This document shows positions 37,023 to 47,835 of a DNA stretch of 52,798 nucleotides, piece after piece. The first letter of the stretch is position 1. Each line of letters opens with the position of its first letter. A program made the position numbers and the translations under genes. Below the pieces are notes generated by a model that was given only the letters and a program-made list of their open reading frames with translations, was not told the DNA's origin and did no database searches. The stretch comes from Thermodiscus sp. (GTDB lineage: Archaea; Thermoproteota; Thermoprotei_A; Sulfolobales; Acidilobaceae): the NCBI GenBank assembly GCA_015523485.1, contig WAKH01000030.1, positions 1 to 52,798 of the forward strand, written 5' to 3'.

Positions 37023-38399
37023 CTAGTTTTCCCTTATCCTAGCACCCTTTACATGTATAGGCCTCCCTATAGCGGCATTTACAACTTCCTCAATCGCCTC
37101 GCTCATCGTCGGATGTGGGAATACGATCTCTAGAGCGTCATCTATCCTTGCACCAATACTTACCAGAGTAGTAGCAGTAGCGGCTACTTCTGAAGCTGTT
37201 GGAAAGGCCATATGTAATCCAATGATCCTCCTGGTTGATTTCTCGAATACTACTTTGATAAACCCATCAATTACACCATGGATGCGGGACTTTGCGAGGC
37301 CTCCAGTAGGTATTCGTACTTCCACGGCCTTGATACCGTGGGTTGAAGCTTCACTGAGCGTATAGCCGACGCTCACAAAGTCCAGTGGTCCAAAGACGAC
37401 TGAAGGGATGACGTTAGTAGCTTTAGCCTTGTTGCCAAGTATGCACTCAGCAGTGTTTATGGATTGGTGGATAGCCTTATGCGCTAGCAACGGGGGGCCG
37501 GTTAGGTCTCCTACAGCGTAGACCCCTTCGATATTAGTGCGACCGCATGAATCAACTTTAACATAACCTTTCTGATCGACATGAATCCCTAACGATTGGG
37601 CCTCTGCGTTCCTTGGCTTCCTTCCGATTGCAATGAGTACTGCGTCACTTTCGTGTTCCACGCCTCCCGCCTTTATCTTCACTCTCTCGTTATCTTTACT
37701 GATACCGCTTACCGGTGATCTCAATTGTATCTTGACTCCAAGCTTAGCGAGGATCCTGCGGGCTAGCAATCCGAAGTCTTTATCCATCAATGGAAGAAGC
37801 CGGTCGAGGGCCTCTATGATTTTAACTCGTAAGCCAAAAGCTGAGAGGATGAATGCATACTCGACCCCAATGTATCCACCGCCAATAACTGTTACGTCCT
37901 CTACACCATCGGGATTCCAGCCTAGTATACTCCTATTGTCATGAACCCGTATTCCATCGACTTCTACGTTAAACGGATTGAAGGGTTCGCTACCTGTAGA
38001 TAGGATTAAGGCCTTCTCCCACTCCAGCTTGTTGCCATTTACAGACACAGCTCCTTTCTCATCGATCCTGCCTCGTCCATTGTATACGTCGACTCCTAGG
38101 GAGGTTAACAGGTTCATTATACTGTCTGACACGTCATTGGCTATTTTCCGAGAATACTCCAAGGCGTCGTTCAAGTATTCTATAGGTTTTCTCGAGCTCT
38201 CTATGCCTAAGTGATTCATGGCCATCAGGGTGAGTGCATACTTGCTTAGAGCCTTGGTCGGCACACAACCGTAATTGGTGCACTCGCCCCCTACCTTGTC
38301 TTTTTCGACTAACGCGACCCTTAACCCGGCCCTAGCTAGTCTTATCGCTGCAGGGTATCCGCCAGGACCACCACCTAGGATTACAACATCGTAGTTCAA
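37023..38399 (-). CDS. Dihydrolipoamide dehydrogenase-like flavoprotein
   Basis: GGGPGGYPAAIRLARAG, GGECTNYGCVPTKAL redox-active CxxxxC. Confidence 0.9.
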   Translation of the reverse strand: MNYDVVILGGGPGGYPAAIRLARAGLRVALVEKDKVGGECTNYGCVPTKALSKYALTLMAMNHLGIESSRKPIEYLNDALEYSRKIANDVSDSIMNLLTSLGVDVYNGRGRIDEKGAVSVNGNKLEWEKALILSTGSEPFNPFNVEVDGIRVHDNRSILGWNPDGVEDVTVIGGGYIGVEYAFILSAFGLRVKIIEALDRLLPLMDKDFGLLARRILAKLGVKIQLRSPVSGISKDNERVKIKAGGVEHESDAVLIAIGRKPRNAEAQSLGIHVDQKGYVKVDSCGRTNIEGVYAVGDLTGPPLLAHKAIHQSINTAECILGNKAKATNVIPSVVFGPLDFVSVGYTLSEASTHGIKAVEVRIPTGGLAKSRIHGVIDGFIKVVFEKSTRRIIGLHMAFPTASEVAATATTLVSIGARIDDALEIVFPHPTMSEAIEEVVNAAIGRPIHVKGARIREN

Positions 38400-38450
38400 T
38401 CAGGCTCCCCGGGAGTTGAGGTAGTTTATAGCGTAATAATGTATGAGTGG

Positions 38451-38525
38451 TGGGCCCGCGGGGATTTGAACCCCGGACCTCCGCCGTGTAAGGGCGGCGT
38501 CCTAACCAGGCTAGACGACGGGCCC
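38451..38525 (-). tRNA. tRNA-Val (anticodon TAC), CCA encoded
   Basis: Cloverleaf GGGCCCG...CGGGCCC, anticodon loop CTTACAC, CCA at 38448-38450. Confidence 0.95.
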
Positions 38526-38589
38526 TGGGCCCCAAAACAGAAGCTATGTGGGTTGAGGATTTTATAGAGTTTGGTGGGTTTGCTATTGT

Positions 38590-39270
38590 CTAGTCAGGGA
38601 CAACGATTGTGCCTATCTTTTCCCCTCGTAGCGCCCTTATGAGATTATCTAGGTTTGACCCGTCTATGAAGTGTATAGTGATCCTGCTTCGTCTCGCTAT
38701 CTTGACGGCTAAATGGTCTATAAGCGTGTATCTCCCAGCTTGTTGCTCGTATGACGAGACTATTCTCTCCAGCTCTGAGAGGGTTAGTTTCTCTATGAGC
38801 TTGGATCCTGGCAGGCTCGGGTCTTTATCGTAGACGCCCTCTACCTTATTCAATAAGTTTAGTACCTTTCTTGCCCCTATCGTCTCCGCAATGAGCAGGG
38901 ATACGGCGTTAGTGCTCTGGCCCGGTTCGAATCCCCCGGAGACCGGTATGAGGCCTGTAGCATAGATTTCAAGGACCTCCTCAATGTTCTTAGGTATTCG
39001 AAGAGGGCTCCTGGGGTAGAGTATGCTCGCCGTGAAGTACGCGTTGAGGCGAGACGTCATTATTCCTACCAAGTCTTGAAGAGACTGGTTTACGCCAAGC
39101 TTTCTGAGTACATCTATGTACTCTCTGGCTACAGGTCCGCCTCCCACTACAATTGCTAGACGCGTCCCATTGTCATGGAGACTCGTGACGATCTCGCGCA
39201 GTTTAGCCATGTATTCTTTACGGGGAGGGTACATCAGCGAGCCACTGAACTTGAGGACTATCGACTCCAA
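38590..39270 (-). CDS. pyrH: UMP kinase
   Basis: Amino acid kinase fold: KFSGSLMYPP, VVGGGPVAREYI, NKVEGVYDKDP. Confidence 0.9.
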   Translation of the reverse strand: MESIVLKFSGSLMYPPRKEYMAKLREIVTSLHDNGTRLAIVVGGGPVAREYIDVLRKLGVNQSLQDLVGIMTSRLNAYFTASILYPRSPLRIPKNIEEVLEIYATGLIPVSGGFEPGQSTNAVSLLIAETIGARKVLNLLNKVEGVYDKDPSLPGSKLIEKLTLSELERIVSSYEQQAGRYTLIDHLAVKIARRSRITIHFIDGSNLDNLIRALRGEKIGTIVVPD

Positions 39271-39283
39271 GCCTCACACCAAT

Positions 39284-39688
39284 TCATGCTTCAATGAACT
39301 CGATATCCTTTATAGAGACGATGCCTATCAACCGCCCTTCACTATCTACGACAGGCAAGTGCCTCGCCTTGATTTTCGCCATTAGTTGCTTTGCTACCTC
39401 GATTGGCTCGTCTGGGCCTACCGTAAGTGGGCTTGGAGTCATAACGTCTCTTATAAGCGTGGTTTCAGGGTCTTTCTTCTTAGCGACTACCCTTCTTAGG
39501 AGGTCTCTCTCAGTGAATATACCTACAAGTTTTCCATATTCATCGACTACTGGTAGTGCACCGATACCGAGCTGGTCCATCTTTACAACTGCTTCCCAAA
39601 CAGTCGATTGTGGCTTGACAGTAACTATGTTGGTTGTCATGATATCTTTTACATAATAGTTTCTCGCACTAAGAGACATACAAGTCAC
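39284..39688 (-). CDS. CBS-domain pair protein
   Basis: Two CBS repeats (VKDIMTTNIVTVKPQSTVWEAV; IRDVMTPSPLTVGPDEPIEVA). Confidence 0.95.
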   Translation of the reverse strand: MTCMSLSARNYYVKDIMTTNIVTVKPQSTVWEAVVKMDQLGIGALPVVDEYGKLVGIFTERDLLRRVVAKKKDPETTLIRDVMTPSPLTVGPDEPIEVAKQLMAKIKARHLPVVDSEGRLIGIVSIKDIEFIEA

Positions 39689-39761
39689 CGTTCTATAATT
39701 TCATGTTGTTGAGATGTATTATTTTTGAAGTGGAGGGATTGGGGCCGGCTTGACCGCATGG

Positions 39762-39834
39762 TGGACCGGCCGGGATTTGAACCCGGGGCCTCCGCCGTGC
39801 GAGGGCGGCGCTCTTCCAGCTGAGCTACCGGCCC
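39762..39834 (-). tRNA. tRNA-Ala (anticodon CGC), CCA encoded
   Basis: Cloverleaf GGGCCGG...CCGGTCC, anticodon loop CTCGCAC, CCA at 39759-39761. Confidence 0.95.
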
Positions 39835-39888
39835 ATCCCCATATGGGCCATGACTAATGTTGATTCAGAGTTGGGGGTTAAAAACTCC

Positions 39889-41076
39889 CTATTGCTTTTG
39901 GGAGGCGAATAGTTTCAAACCCACATATAATTCAAAAATAACGCTCATAATAAGTAGAATCCAGGACGTTGTCGTGAAGCCGTGTATATTTAGGCCATAG
40001 ACTAATAGGGAAGCTAACGTGCTTCTTCCAACCACGTCCATTACCATATAAGCACCTGCTACATACCAGAGTGGCCATACATCCCACCCAGGCGGAGCTT
40101 CTCTGGGTTTTTCTCTACTCAGAATTCTATACGCGTAAATGGCGATGGGTATCGAGGCCAACGGGATGAGTGCTGGAAAGCTCTTTACATATACCGCCAA
40201 GGTGAATACAGTCATTAATGGTAGGATAATCGCCAGTGAAGATGCCAACCTCCGAGTAGCGTGTAATCCTAGCCTCACTGGCAGAGTCGCGATCCCCTTT
40301 TTCGAATCTTGCTCGTACTTATCCAAGTGCTTACCGATTAAGACTAAGGTTACTGAAATTGCGAATGGAGCATAAACCAGGGCTTGTAGAGCTGTGTGCT
40401 CGCCTGTTATGGCAAGGATTGTACCACCCACCATCACAGGCCCCCATACTATTGCAACTAGTATCTCCCCTGCGCCTAGCCTTTTCGCATCGATTGGTAT
40501 ACCCGCGTATAGTAGCATAACTAGTACTCCAACCGCAGCTAGAATTGCTATGAGTGGAGTGACTGTTATACTTAGGTAGACTGTTAAGAGCAGATCGTAT
40601 ATGAAGACAAGAATAATAAATAATTCAATAGATTTAATATTTATTATGTTATCTAAGAGAGGATGAGGACCGTATAGCACCCTAAAGTAGTTTGGATCGT
40701 CGAACCCCCTCTTATAATCATAATAATCGTTTATTAAATTATCCAGCAAATGTGCACCGATGAATCCAGCGAGCAAGGCTAAGTAGATGGCAGGGTTGAA
40801 CTCTCCACTTATCCAGGAGATTAGACCACCTATAGTCACTGCGTAGAAAGTCATAGGTATGACGCATAGTCTACTGGCGGCAACAACGCGTACAATCGCA
40901 TTCTCATTGCCTCTCTCCGGCACGCGACACTTCCTGAAACTATACCAGAGCAGCTTCAGCGATCTCAGCATTAAACCACCAGTTAATGGTTCAGCAAATA
41001 TGAGAGGGATTTCAATATCACGTAATATGTTGTCGATACAGTTAGTAACTGGCGTATAGATAAATCTCTTCTCCAT
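39889..41076 (-). CDS. UbiA family prenyltransferase (MenA-like)
   Basis: LLDNLINDYYDYKRGFDDPN, GKHLDKYEQDSKKGIATLPVRLG. Confidence 0.85.
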   Translation of the reverse strand: MEKRFIYTPVTNCIDNILRDIEIPLIFAEPLTGGLMLRSLKLLWYSFRKCRVPERGNENAIVRVVAASRLCVIPMTFYAVTIGGLISWISGEFNPAIYLALLAGFIGAHLLDNLINDYYDYKRGFDDPNYFRVLYGPHPLLDNIINIKSIELFIILVFIYDLLLTVYLSITVTPLIAILAAVGVLVMLLYAGIPIDAKRLGAGEILVAIVWGPVMVGGTILAITGEHTALQALVYAPFAISVTLVLIGKHLDKYEQDSKKGIATLPVRLGLHATRRLASSLAIILPLMTVFTLAVYVKSFPALIPLASIPIAIYAYRILSREKPREAPPGWDVWPLWYVAGAYMVMDVVGRSTLASLLVYGLNIHGFTTTSWILLIMSVIFELYVGLKLFASQKQ

Positions 41077-41159
41077 TTCAGCCGTGTACAGCCGCGTTAA
41101 AGGAAATATACCCCTGGAACCAATAGGTGATTCAAGGCTAGAGAACTCCCTGCCTAGGG

Positions 41160-41236
<77 letters not shown>

Positions 41237-41321
41237 CCACGATTTGCTCGTGGCGTAGTCATTCTTGACTAAATTCGTGGATTCCCATGTGTGATGTATT
41301 GTATATGCATTCTATTGCCTA

Positions 41322-42506
41322 ATGGAGATATATGAATTAAACAATTATCTTAAGTGGGATAATTGTGGGTGGACCTCCTTGGCAAGTATCCTGGTTTTAG
41401 GTGGAGCTGGCGATATGGGTTCTGGAATAGTAAAGTTCCTCGCGGAAGACGAGCGTGTTGATAGAGTTATTATAGGCGACATATCGAGGGCAAGGGCTTC
41501 TAGAGTCCTAGAAGAGCTAGGGGAGTTTAAGAGTAAAGCCGAATACGTTGAAATTGACGCGTCGGCGACTTCGAAGCTTATTGAGATTATGAGTAAGTAC
41601 GATGTGGTTGTTAACGCTATAGGGCCATTCTACTATTGGGCAGGGAGAATAGCTTCTGCGGCGGTAAAGGCTGGAGTACATCTTGTTGATATATGTGACG
41701 ATTATGAGGGAGCCAAGGACGTGTTGTCTTTAAGAAAGGAAGCGGCCAGCCAAGGAGTTACCCTGATAACTGGCTTGGGCTGGACTCCTGGAATCACCAA
41801 TGTCCTTGCAAGGTATGCTTTCCAATTACTAGACGAGGTAAAGGCCATCGACATATCGTGGGTCGGTTCAGCAGCCGACTCTAAGGGATTCGCCGTCATA
41901 GTGCATGTATTCTACGCTGTGACTGGGAAGGTACCCATGTATATCGGCGGCGAGGAGAAACTAGTTGAAGCTGGCACCGGGACCCTGCAGGTAGAGTTTC
42001 CCCCTCCGATTGGTAAGGTCAAGGTGTTCTACACCGGTCATCCCGAGCCCGTAACGATTCCCCAGTACCTTCCTGTAAAGGATAGAGTCACTCTGCGTGG
42101 AGCGCTTGTTCCAGAGTACCAGAACTCACTAGTGAAGTTCTTCGTAAAGTTGGGCCTTACAAAGACACATAGTAGAAGAGTCAAGCTGGCAAAAATAATC
42201 CATAGGGTCGAGTCGATATTTCGAGCTGGAGGCAAGCCTGTAAGTAGCGCTAGGGTTGACATCATAGGGGAGCGTGGTGGAGAGGAAACTGTTCTCTCAT
42301 TTTCTGTAATAGACAGAATGTACCGGTTAACTGCTCTTCCGGCAGCTATAGGCGCCATATGGCTTGTCACTGGAAGAATCAAGGAGTATGGTGCTTATCC
42401 GCCTGAGGGAATTATAGAACCACGGAATTTCATCATGGAGCTACAGGGGAAAGGGATCCAAGTGTTAGAGTATAGGGATGGGTGGAGAAACCTGGAATTT
42501 AGTTAG
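41322..42506 (+). CDS. Saccharopine dehydrogenase-like oxidoreductase
   Basis: VLGGAGDMGSGIVKFLAEDERVDRVIIGDI, VVNAIGPFYYWAGRIASAAVKAGVHLVDICDD. Confidence 0.85.
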   Translation: MEIYELNNYLKWDNCGWTSLASILVLGGAGDMGSGIVKFLAEDERVDRVIIGDISRARASRVLEELGEFKSKAEYVEIDASATSKLIEIMSKYDVVVNAIGPFYYWAGRIASAAVKAGVHLVDICDDYEGAKDVLSLRKEAASQGVTLITGLGWTPGITNVLARYAFQLLDEVKAIDISWVGSAADSKGFAVIVHVFYAVTGKVPMYIGGEEKLVEAGTGTLQVEFPPPIGKVKVFYTGHPEPVTIPQYLPVKDRVTLRGALVPEYQNSLVKFFVKLGLTKTHSRRVKLAKIIHRVESIFRAGGKPVSSARVDIIGERGGEETVLSFSVIDRMYRLTALPAAIGAIWLVTGRIKEYGAYPPEGIIEPRNFIMELQGKGIQVLEYRDGWRNLEFS

Positions 42507-42510
42507 GAGG

Positions 42511-43521
42511 CTATTGCCTGCGCGGTGGCTTGATGTACTTGACCTCCCTCTTGAAGAACTCGAGTAGTTCTATTCTCTGTTTTCTTCTCATTCTAGCTCT
42601 TTCGAATAGTTCTTTCTGCCAGTCTTCTTTTGGCTCGAATGGCGGGACTTCTTTTGGCTTTCCATCGGTGCCTAGGTGTACTAGCGTGAAGTGGCTTGTG
42701 GTGGCATGTTTTCTACGCTGTCCTGAGGGGTCCTGGGTTAGTGCTTTCACTGTTATCTCAATGCTCGTCCTTCCAACATACGTTATGGCTGTGTGGATCT
42801 CCAGTATATCCCCTACCCATATTGGTGATACGAAGTCTGTCGCGTCTATTCCCGCGGTTACCATTACTCCCTTCGCGTATCTTATCGCTGTTATCCCAGA
42901 CAGCTCGTCAAGGAGATACAGGAGTCTGCCTCCGTGCATTGCATTGAGAGCCAGTGTGTCCTCCGGGTTGACTAGTTTGAACGATGTTATCTTCATTCCT
43001 GGGAGTAGTGGTTTAGGAGGTTCTAGGTCGTCTGGGCTGAGTTTTGGGCCTCGCCTTTCTCTGCGTTTTAGGGCTCTTTCGTAGAGTTCAAGCTCTATAT
43101 CGCCTTTTGGCGAAAGGCATGTTGGCACTGGCCTCGGCCTTATCGCGTTATCCACCGCTACATACGTCATATGGGCTGCCGTTGTTAGAACGCGTTCCCC
43201 CGTTGCAGGGTTTTCCTCCTCCATGAGGGTTGTTATCTCCATACTCGTATTTCCAATGTATTCGACCCAGCTAGTGATTACTGCGTTATGGCCTAGGTGG
43301 ACTGGATTAATGAAGAATACGTGATCTAAGTGGACGATGAAGGCGGGGCCGCGAGCGACGCGCATTGCAGCCATGCTGGCTGTTGTAACCATCCATCTTA
43401 ACCCAACGCCTCCATGAAGGATTCCCAGGGGATTGATATGGTTCGGGCTTACGAGGTGGACTGTTTCAACAACTGTATCGGATATGTTTAGCTCCTTCAA
43501 GCACTTACGCGTCATCAACAT
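42511..43521 (-). CDS. Acyl-CoA thioesterase, tandem hotdog domains
   Basis: Two hotdog repeats (LGILHGGVGLRWM; LNAMHGGRLLYLLDE). Confidence 0.9.
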   Translation of the reverse strand: MLMTRKCLKELNISDTVVETVHLVSPNHINPLGILHGGVGLRWMVTTASMAAMRVARGPAFIVHLDHVFFINPVHLGHNAVITSWVEYIGNTSMEITTLMEEENPATGERVLTTAAHMTYVAVDNAIRPRPVPTCLSPKGDIELELYERALKRRERRGPKLSPDDLEPPKPLLPGMKITSFKLVNPEDTLALNAMHGGRLLYLLDELSGITAIRYAKGVMVTAGIDATDFVSPIWVGDILEIHTAITYVGRTSIEITVKALTQDPSGQRRKHATTSHFTLVHLGTDGKPKEVPPFEPKEDWQKELFERARMRRKQRIELLEFFKREVKYIKPPRRQ

Positions 43522-43583
43522 TCGACCGCTTAGAACTCAGTTGTATAGGAGTAATTTAGGATGATGGGTTATGGTTTGAAAAG

Positions 43584-44048
43584 CTACTCTTCCTCTTCTG
43601 AGGAGAGTAGTTGGACGGTTCCTCCTGCTTCTTCGATCTTCTTGATTGCCGATTCGCTTGCCTTTGGGACTATCACTTTGACAGGTTTTGTTATCTTGCC
43701 GAAGCCTAGGAGCTTGTGGTATCCCATCTCGGCTAGGTTCACTACTGGGATATCGTCCTCGTATGTTAGTCCTCCTTTCCTGGATAGCTTGTCGATTAGC
43801 TCTACTAGCTCGTCTAGGTTCAGTAGTTTCGGCTTGAATCCTACCCTTATCCTAGGCGGGTTAAAGCCGTGTTTACCGAACCAGGTGGGCGCGTACTTTA
43901 TCGTCCATGTCCACTCGTGCTTGCCTAGTCCCGCCGCGCCTCTACCTCCACGGGATCCGCTCTTTCGGTGCTGCCCTATTCTACCCCAACTCATTGTCCT
44001 TGTCCTGCCCCTTAGTTTCCTAGTCTTCTTCCTCCTCCTAACTACCAT
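43584..44048 (-). CDS. rpl15: Ribosomal protein uL15
   Basis: RKKTRKLRGRTRTMSWGRIGQHRKSGSRGGRGAAG; position. Confidence 0.95.
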   Translation of the reverse strand: MVVRRRKKTRKLRGRTRTMSWGRIGQHRKSGSRGGRGAAGLGKHEWTWTIKYAPTWFGKHGFNPPRIRVGFKPKLLNLDELVELIDKLSRKGGLTYEDDIPVVNLAEMGYHKLLGFGKITKPVKVIVPKASESAIKKIEEAGGTVQLLSSEEEE

Positions 44049-44064
44049 CTTCTACACACCCCCG

Positions 44065-44556
44065 TTAGAGCATCTTGAGTACTAGCTTGTTTATGTCACT
44101 ACCCCTGTATCCGAGTTCCCCAGCATTTGTGTAGTGCCTCTTTATTGTCTTTTTGAAGCCTCCCCTAGGCGGGTGTAACCTGAAGAATGGCTTGATCCCC
44201 TTCTCCTCGAGCTTGTGGTAGTGTAGTTCTCCTGCCAAGAGTTTATCGGCTAGCTCGGGTATTCCACCGTATAGGCCTAGGTTTTCTGAGACCCACTCGT
44301 CTGTGAGTGGCTTATCGCCGATTATTCTTCCCCTGACTTTCAGGAGCTGTATTAGAGTGTCTCTATCGATCTCCCCCCATGTAGCCCAGTCTTGAACCTT
44401 CCTCAGCATTCCCTCTATTCCAGGCAGGCTACTATGGTATAGTGCTGCTGCGTATCTCTGCCTCAGCCTTAATAGGTATAGTGTCTTCTCTATGTCAGGG
44501 TTCACATCGACTTGTCCTCTGAGCCTAATAACTAGATATAACGGCATGTACATCAC
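44065..44556 (-). CDS. rpl30: Ribosomal protein uL30
   Basis: YLVIRLRGQVDVNPDIEKTLYLLRL. Confidence 0.95.
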   Translation of the reverse strand: MMYMPLYLVIRLRGQVDVNPDIEKTLYLLRLRQRYAAALYHSSLPGIEGMLRKVQDWATWGEIDRDTLIQLLKVRGRIIGDKPLTDEWVSENLGLYGGIPELADKLLAGELHYHKLEEKGIKPFFRLHPPRGGFKKTIKRHYTNAGELGYRGSDINKLVLKML

Positions 44557-44561
44557 CTCTT

Positions 44562-45200
44562 CTAGGACCTATACCAGTCTAGCGGCGTCATGAACCTGTA
44601 GGTGTTCCTCAACGCTATGAAGACTGCTCTGGCGAAGTTGTAGCTGGTTCTCGTCTCTCCCTTAGTGAACGTCCACAAGTCCCTTATCCCCGCTAGCCTC
44701 AGGACCTTCTTCGCTACCTCTCCTGCCACGAGGCCAGTACCCTTCGGGGCAGGCTTTAGGATCACCTCAACGCTTCCACTCTTTCCTCTGACTGTGAATG
44801 GCACGCTGTGGGCTTCTCCACAGGTACACTCCCAGCTTCCACAGCCTCTTCTTACCGGGGTTATATTGAGCTTCGCGTTTCTCAAGGCCTTGTTAATCGC
44901 TTCCCTGAATTGCCTGGCCTTGCCTTTTCCAAGGCCTACATAACCATCTCCGTTACCTACCACGACGACAGCCCTGAACCTTGTGACTCTGCCTGCGTCA
45001 GTCATCTTCTGGACAATTGTAACGTCTATTACCTCATGCTGTAATTGTTCTCCGATCAGATAGTCAACTATCTCTGGCTCTAGTAGTGGCAGGTTTCTCC
45101 TGAATATCTCCTCTAGACTCGTTATCTTACCTTCGAGTACGAGCCTGCCTACCTTAGTTCTAGGCACCCAGTTCTCCAGGCTTTGCCTCATCATGCTCAC
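44562..45200 (-). CDS. rps5: Ribosomal protein uS5
   Basis: [31 protein letters not shown]. Confidence 0.97.
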   Translation of the reverse strand: MSMMRQSLENWVPRTKVGRLVLEGKITSLEEIFRRNLPLLEPEIVDYLIGEQLQHEVIDVTIVQKMTDAGRVTRFRAVVVVGNGDGYVGLGKGKARQFREAINKALRNAKLNITPVRRGCGSWECTCGEAHSVPFTVRGKSGSVEVILKPAPKGTGLVAGEVAKKVLRLAGIRDLWTFTKGETRTSYNFARAVFIALRNTYRFMTPLDWYRS

Positions 45201-45832
45201 TGTTCTACACCTCCAGCCGCGCTCGTGCGGGCGAGCTTGATCTCATACTCCCTCTTAATCTTCTCAACTACCTCGTCAAAGTGATTTGGTAACTCTTCCG
45301 GTTTAAAGCCCCTTTCGAGGTACTTTGAGAACTGCCTCTTATACTTCTCAGGATCATTCTTTGAAAGCTCCTCGGCCCAGAGAGCTATATGCTCTCCCCT
45401 TATCCTCTCCATCGTCGGCAGGATCTCCTCACTATGGGGTATCTTGAGTCCAGCATCTAATGCTCCCTTCAAGGCAGCGAATACCCTAGATCCAGGAACG
45501 GGGTCTGCTAGGCCTATGTCTAGGACTGCCTCCTCGATCCCAGCCAGCCTGGCCCTGTACCCGGCCAGTAGGCCTGTGAGATATGCTGCTGGCGTGTTTG
45601 ATGTGCTCCCCAGCCATCCATACTTCTTGACTAGCTCCCTGCTGTGAGCAACTGCTAGCATCTTGTCTCCTTCTAACCTGGCTTCTCCGAACTGGACTAT
45701 GATGTATTTGAGCGTTCTCCTAACTATCATCCGGGGCTTGCCGGATTTGATGAGCTTAAGCCTCCTGTAGTAGTTGGTCTTTCCCTCCCTTCTCCTTCTC
45801 CAGGGTACCCTGTAACGTGGTCCGTGTCCCAT
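45197..45832 (-). CDS. rpl18: Ribosomal protein uL18
   Basis: [34 protein letters not shown]. Confidence 0.97.
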   Translation of the reverse strand: MGHGPRYRVPWRRRREGKTNYYRRLKLIKSGKPRMIVRRTLKYIIVQFGEARLEGDKMLAVAHSRELVKKYGWLGSTSNTPAAYLTGLLAGYRARLAGIEEAVLDIGLADPVPGSRVFAALKGALDAGLKIPHSEEILPTMERIRGEHIALWAEELSKNDPEKYKRQFSKYLERGFKPEELPNHFDEVVEKIKREYEIKLARTSAAGGVEQ

Positions 45833-46296
45833 TACCTTCCACCCTCCTTCAATACACCAGCCTCGATCATGTGTCGCCTGAGGTCACTCAAGCTCTTGAA
45901 CGACCCGCCTTTGGCAAGCCTATAATACCTTCTATAAGTGCTCCTATCGATTACGCCATGGTCTCTTAGCCACCTTAGGTAGCGGCGCATACGCCTGATC
46001 CTGTGGATCCATTGCTCCTTCGGGTCGGCTCTGGCCGTAGCGGGACCCTTCCTCTTACCGTAACCCCTCCTGCGGCCCTTCCTCCTCTGTATATGCCTTT
46101 TCAGCCATCTCTCCCTGCTGTTACCCTTCTTGGGCTCTATCCTGATTATCCCCCTCTTGACTAGGGCTATGATGTCTCTTCTAGTCACGGCTTGAGAGAT
46201 TTCCTCTTCATGCTCTGGATCTGGGCTTATCCAGATCCTACTCTCTCCTACTCCGAAGATCTCAGCCGCCAGCCTTCTCTGGAGTCTATAGTCCAT
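45832..46296 (-). CDS. rpl19e: Ribosomal protein eL19
   Basis: [37 protein letters not shown]. Confidence 0.97.
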   Translation of the reverse strand: MDYRLQRRLAAEIFGVGESRIWISPDPEHEEEISQAVTRRDIIALVKRGIIRIEPKKGNSRERWLKRHIQRRKGRRRGYGKRKGPATARADPKEQWIHRIRRMRRYLRWLRDHGVIDRSTYRRYYRLAKGGSFKSLSDLRRHMIEAGVLKEGGR

Positions 46297-46312
46297 ATTC
46301 TACACCCCTCTG

Positions 46313-46717
46313 CTAGCCGTTGGCCACCTTGAACCCTCTAGCCCTGGCTTCTCCCACTAGGGCCAGCCTCTTACGGAGTCCCACAGTAGAGGCTATAACA
46401 ACTATGTGTTTCTCTGGATCCAAACCCTCAAGGTCCCTGACCGAGCTAACCCTAACAGGTACCAGTCCGCTCGGGTGGAGTCCACGTAGCTCTGCTGGCG
46501 TCCCGTATCCTACCTTGACTATCGGCGGGTATCCCTTTAACTGGAGCCTCATCTTGCTGTCGTTACCCTTAGGCTTTCTCCAATACTCTCTCCTCTCGAA
46601 CTTCCAGAACCTCCAGGAGAGGTATCTGCGGAATACGGGCTTCTCCCTTCTCTTGGCTAGCTTACGCTGTAGCTTCCTCTTCTCCTTCAATCTAGCCACC
46701 ACTTCCTCTTTGCTCAT
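46313..46717 (-). CDS. rpl32e: Ribosomal protein eL32
   Basis: WRKPKGNDSKMRLQLKGYPPIVKVGYGTPAELRGLHPSG. Confidence 0.97.
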   Translation of the reverse strand: MSKEEVVARLKEKRKLQRKLAKRREKPVFRRYLSWRFWKFERREYWRKPKGNDSKMRLQLKGYPPIVKVGYGTPAELRGLHPSGLVPVRVSSVRDLEGLDPEKHIVVIASTVGLRKRLALVGEARARGFKVANG

Positions 46718-47304
46718 GCTTCAGCCACCCCCTTCTCATAGATGTATATTCCATCCATGAATTTCCTCCTGTCGAACCCGGTTATTTTAGTGGCGAGTTC
46801 AATATTGGCAGCTGTCTGGCCTACTGCCTCGATATCGATTCCCTCTACTATGACATCGCTACCCTTAACTGAGACCTTAACTCCGGGAAGTATCTTGGCG
46901 ATCCTAGGAGCTTTCTCGCCGAGGAAGTTGGTTATGATGAACTTGTCTCCCTCGATCTTCACGCTTATGGGGAAGTGGCTGTAGATGATCTTCAGCTTAT
47001 ACCGGTATCCCTTGGTCACGCCAATTATCATATTCCTAATGTGTGCAGCAAGTGTGCCTACCATAGCTCTTTTCCTAGCATCTGCAAAGAAGGATTCAAC
47101 GATCACCTGGTTGTCTTCTTTCCTGATGAAGACCCCCTTAACGGCGGGGAATTCCCTGGTTAGCGTCCCCTTTGGCCCTGTTACAGTTACTTTGAACCCG
47201 TCTATGTTCACTTCCACTCCTTCTGGTATCTCTACTGTTTTCTCTACGTGGACGTCTTTTGCCATGCTACCTTCACCTATCCCAGCCTCTTGTACCCCTG
47301 TCAT
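46714..47304 (-). CDS. rpl6: Ribosomal protein uL6; native start probably 47265 (MAKDVHVEK...)
   Basis: VEIPEGVEVNIDGFKVTVTGPKGTLTREF. Confidence 0.95.
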   Translation of the reverse strand: MTGVQEAGIGEGSMAKDVHVEKTVEIPEGVEVNIDGFKVTVTGPKGTLTREFPAVKGVFIRKEDNQVIVESFFADARKRAMVGTLAAHIRNMIIGVTKGYRYKLKIIYSHFPISVKIEGDKFIITNFLGEKAPRIAKILPGVKVSVKGSDVIVEGIDIEAVGQTAANIELATKITGFDRRKFMDGIYIYEKGVAEA

Positions 47305-47421
47305 TACCCCTTTATAGGCTATTTGTTTCGTAGGAGCAAGGTATTACGAGAGGACAATAATGTTTCCGGTTCAAAAGTAGAATATTAGGAGTTTTATAAT
47401 GGTGTTTGGAAAATTATTTCC

Positions 47422-47823
47422 CTAGTATACGTAGGCCAGGAGTACTCCTCCTATCTTCCTCTTTATTGCCTCTTTATGGCTCATAACTCCCTGGCTAGTC
47501 GATAGTATGAGTATTCCAATGTCCCTGCTCGCTAGGTATTTTCTGAGGCTCTCTGGCATAGCAGTTAGCTCTCTATAGCTGACTGGCATTCTTGGCTTAA
47601 TCACGTTGGTCTTGTTTATTCTACCCAGAAGCTGTACCCTGAACTTACCCCACCTTCCATCGTCAATGTACTCGAACTCGCCGATGTAGCCTTCCTGTTG
47701 TAGGACTCTGAGCACGGCGGCGATTAGCTTTGATGCGGGCATTATGACTGTCTCCTTCTTACCCCTCATCTCAGCGTTCTGGATGGTTGCTAGAGCGTTT
47801 GCTAGCGTGTCTAACATGACCAT
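47422..47823 (-). CDS. rps8: Ribosomal protein uS8
   Basis: [31 protein letters not shown]. Confidence 0.97.
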   Translation of the reverse strand: MVMLDTLANALATIQNAEMRGKKETVIMPASKLIAAVLRVLQQEGYIGEFEYIDDGRWGKFRVQLLGRINKTNVIKPRMPVSYRELTAMPESLRKYLASRDIGILILSTSQGVMSHKEAIKRKIGGVLLAYVY

Positions 47824-47835
47824 TCCCTTCTCACC

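Noticed and set aside
41237-41253. CCACGA/TCGTGG hairpin after tRNA-Val(GAC)
   Set aside because: Short, overlaps the encoded CCA; may simply be a processing or termination feature and not distinctive
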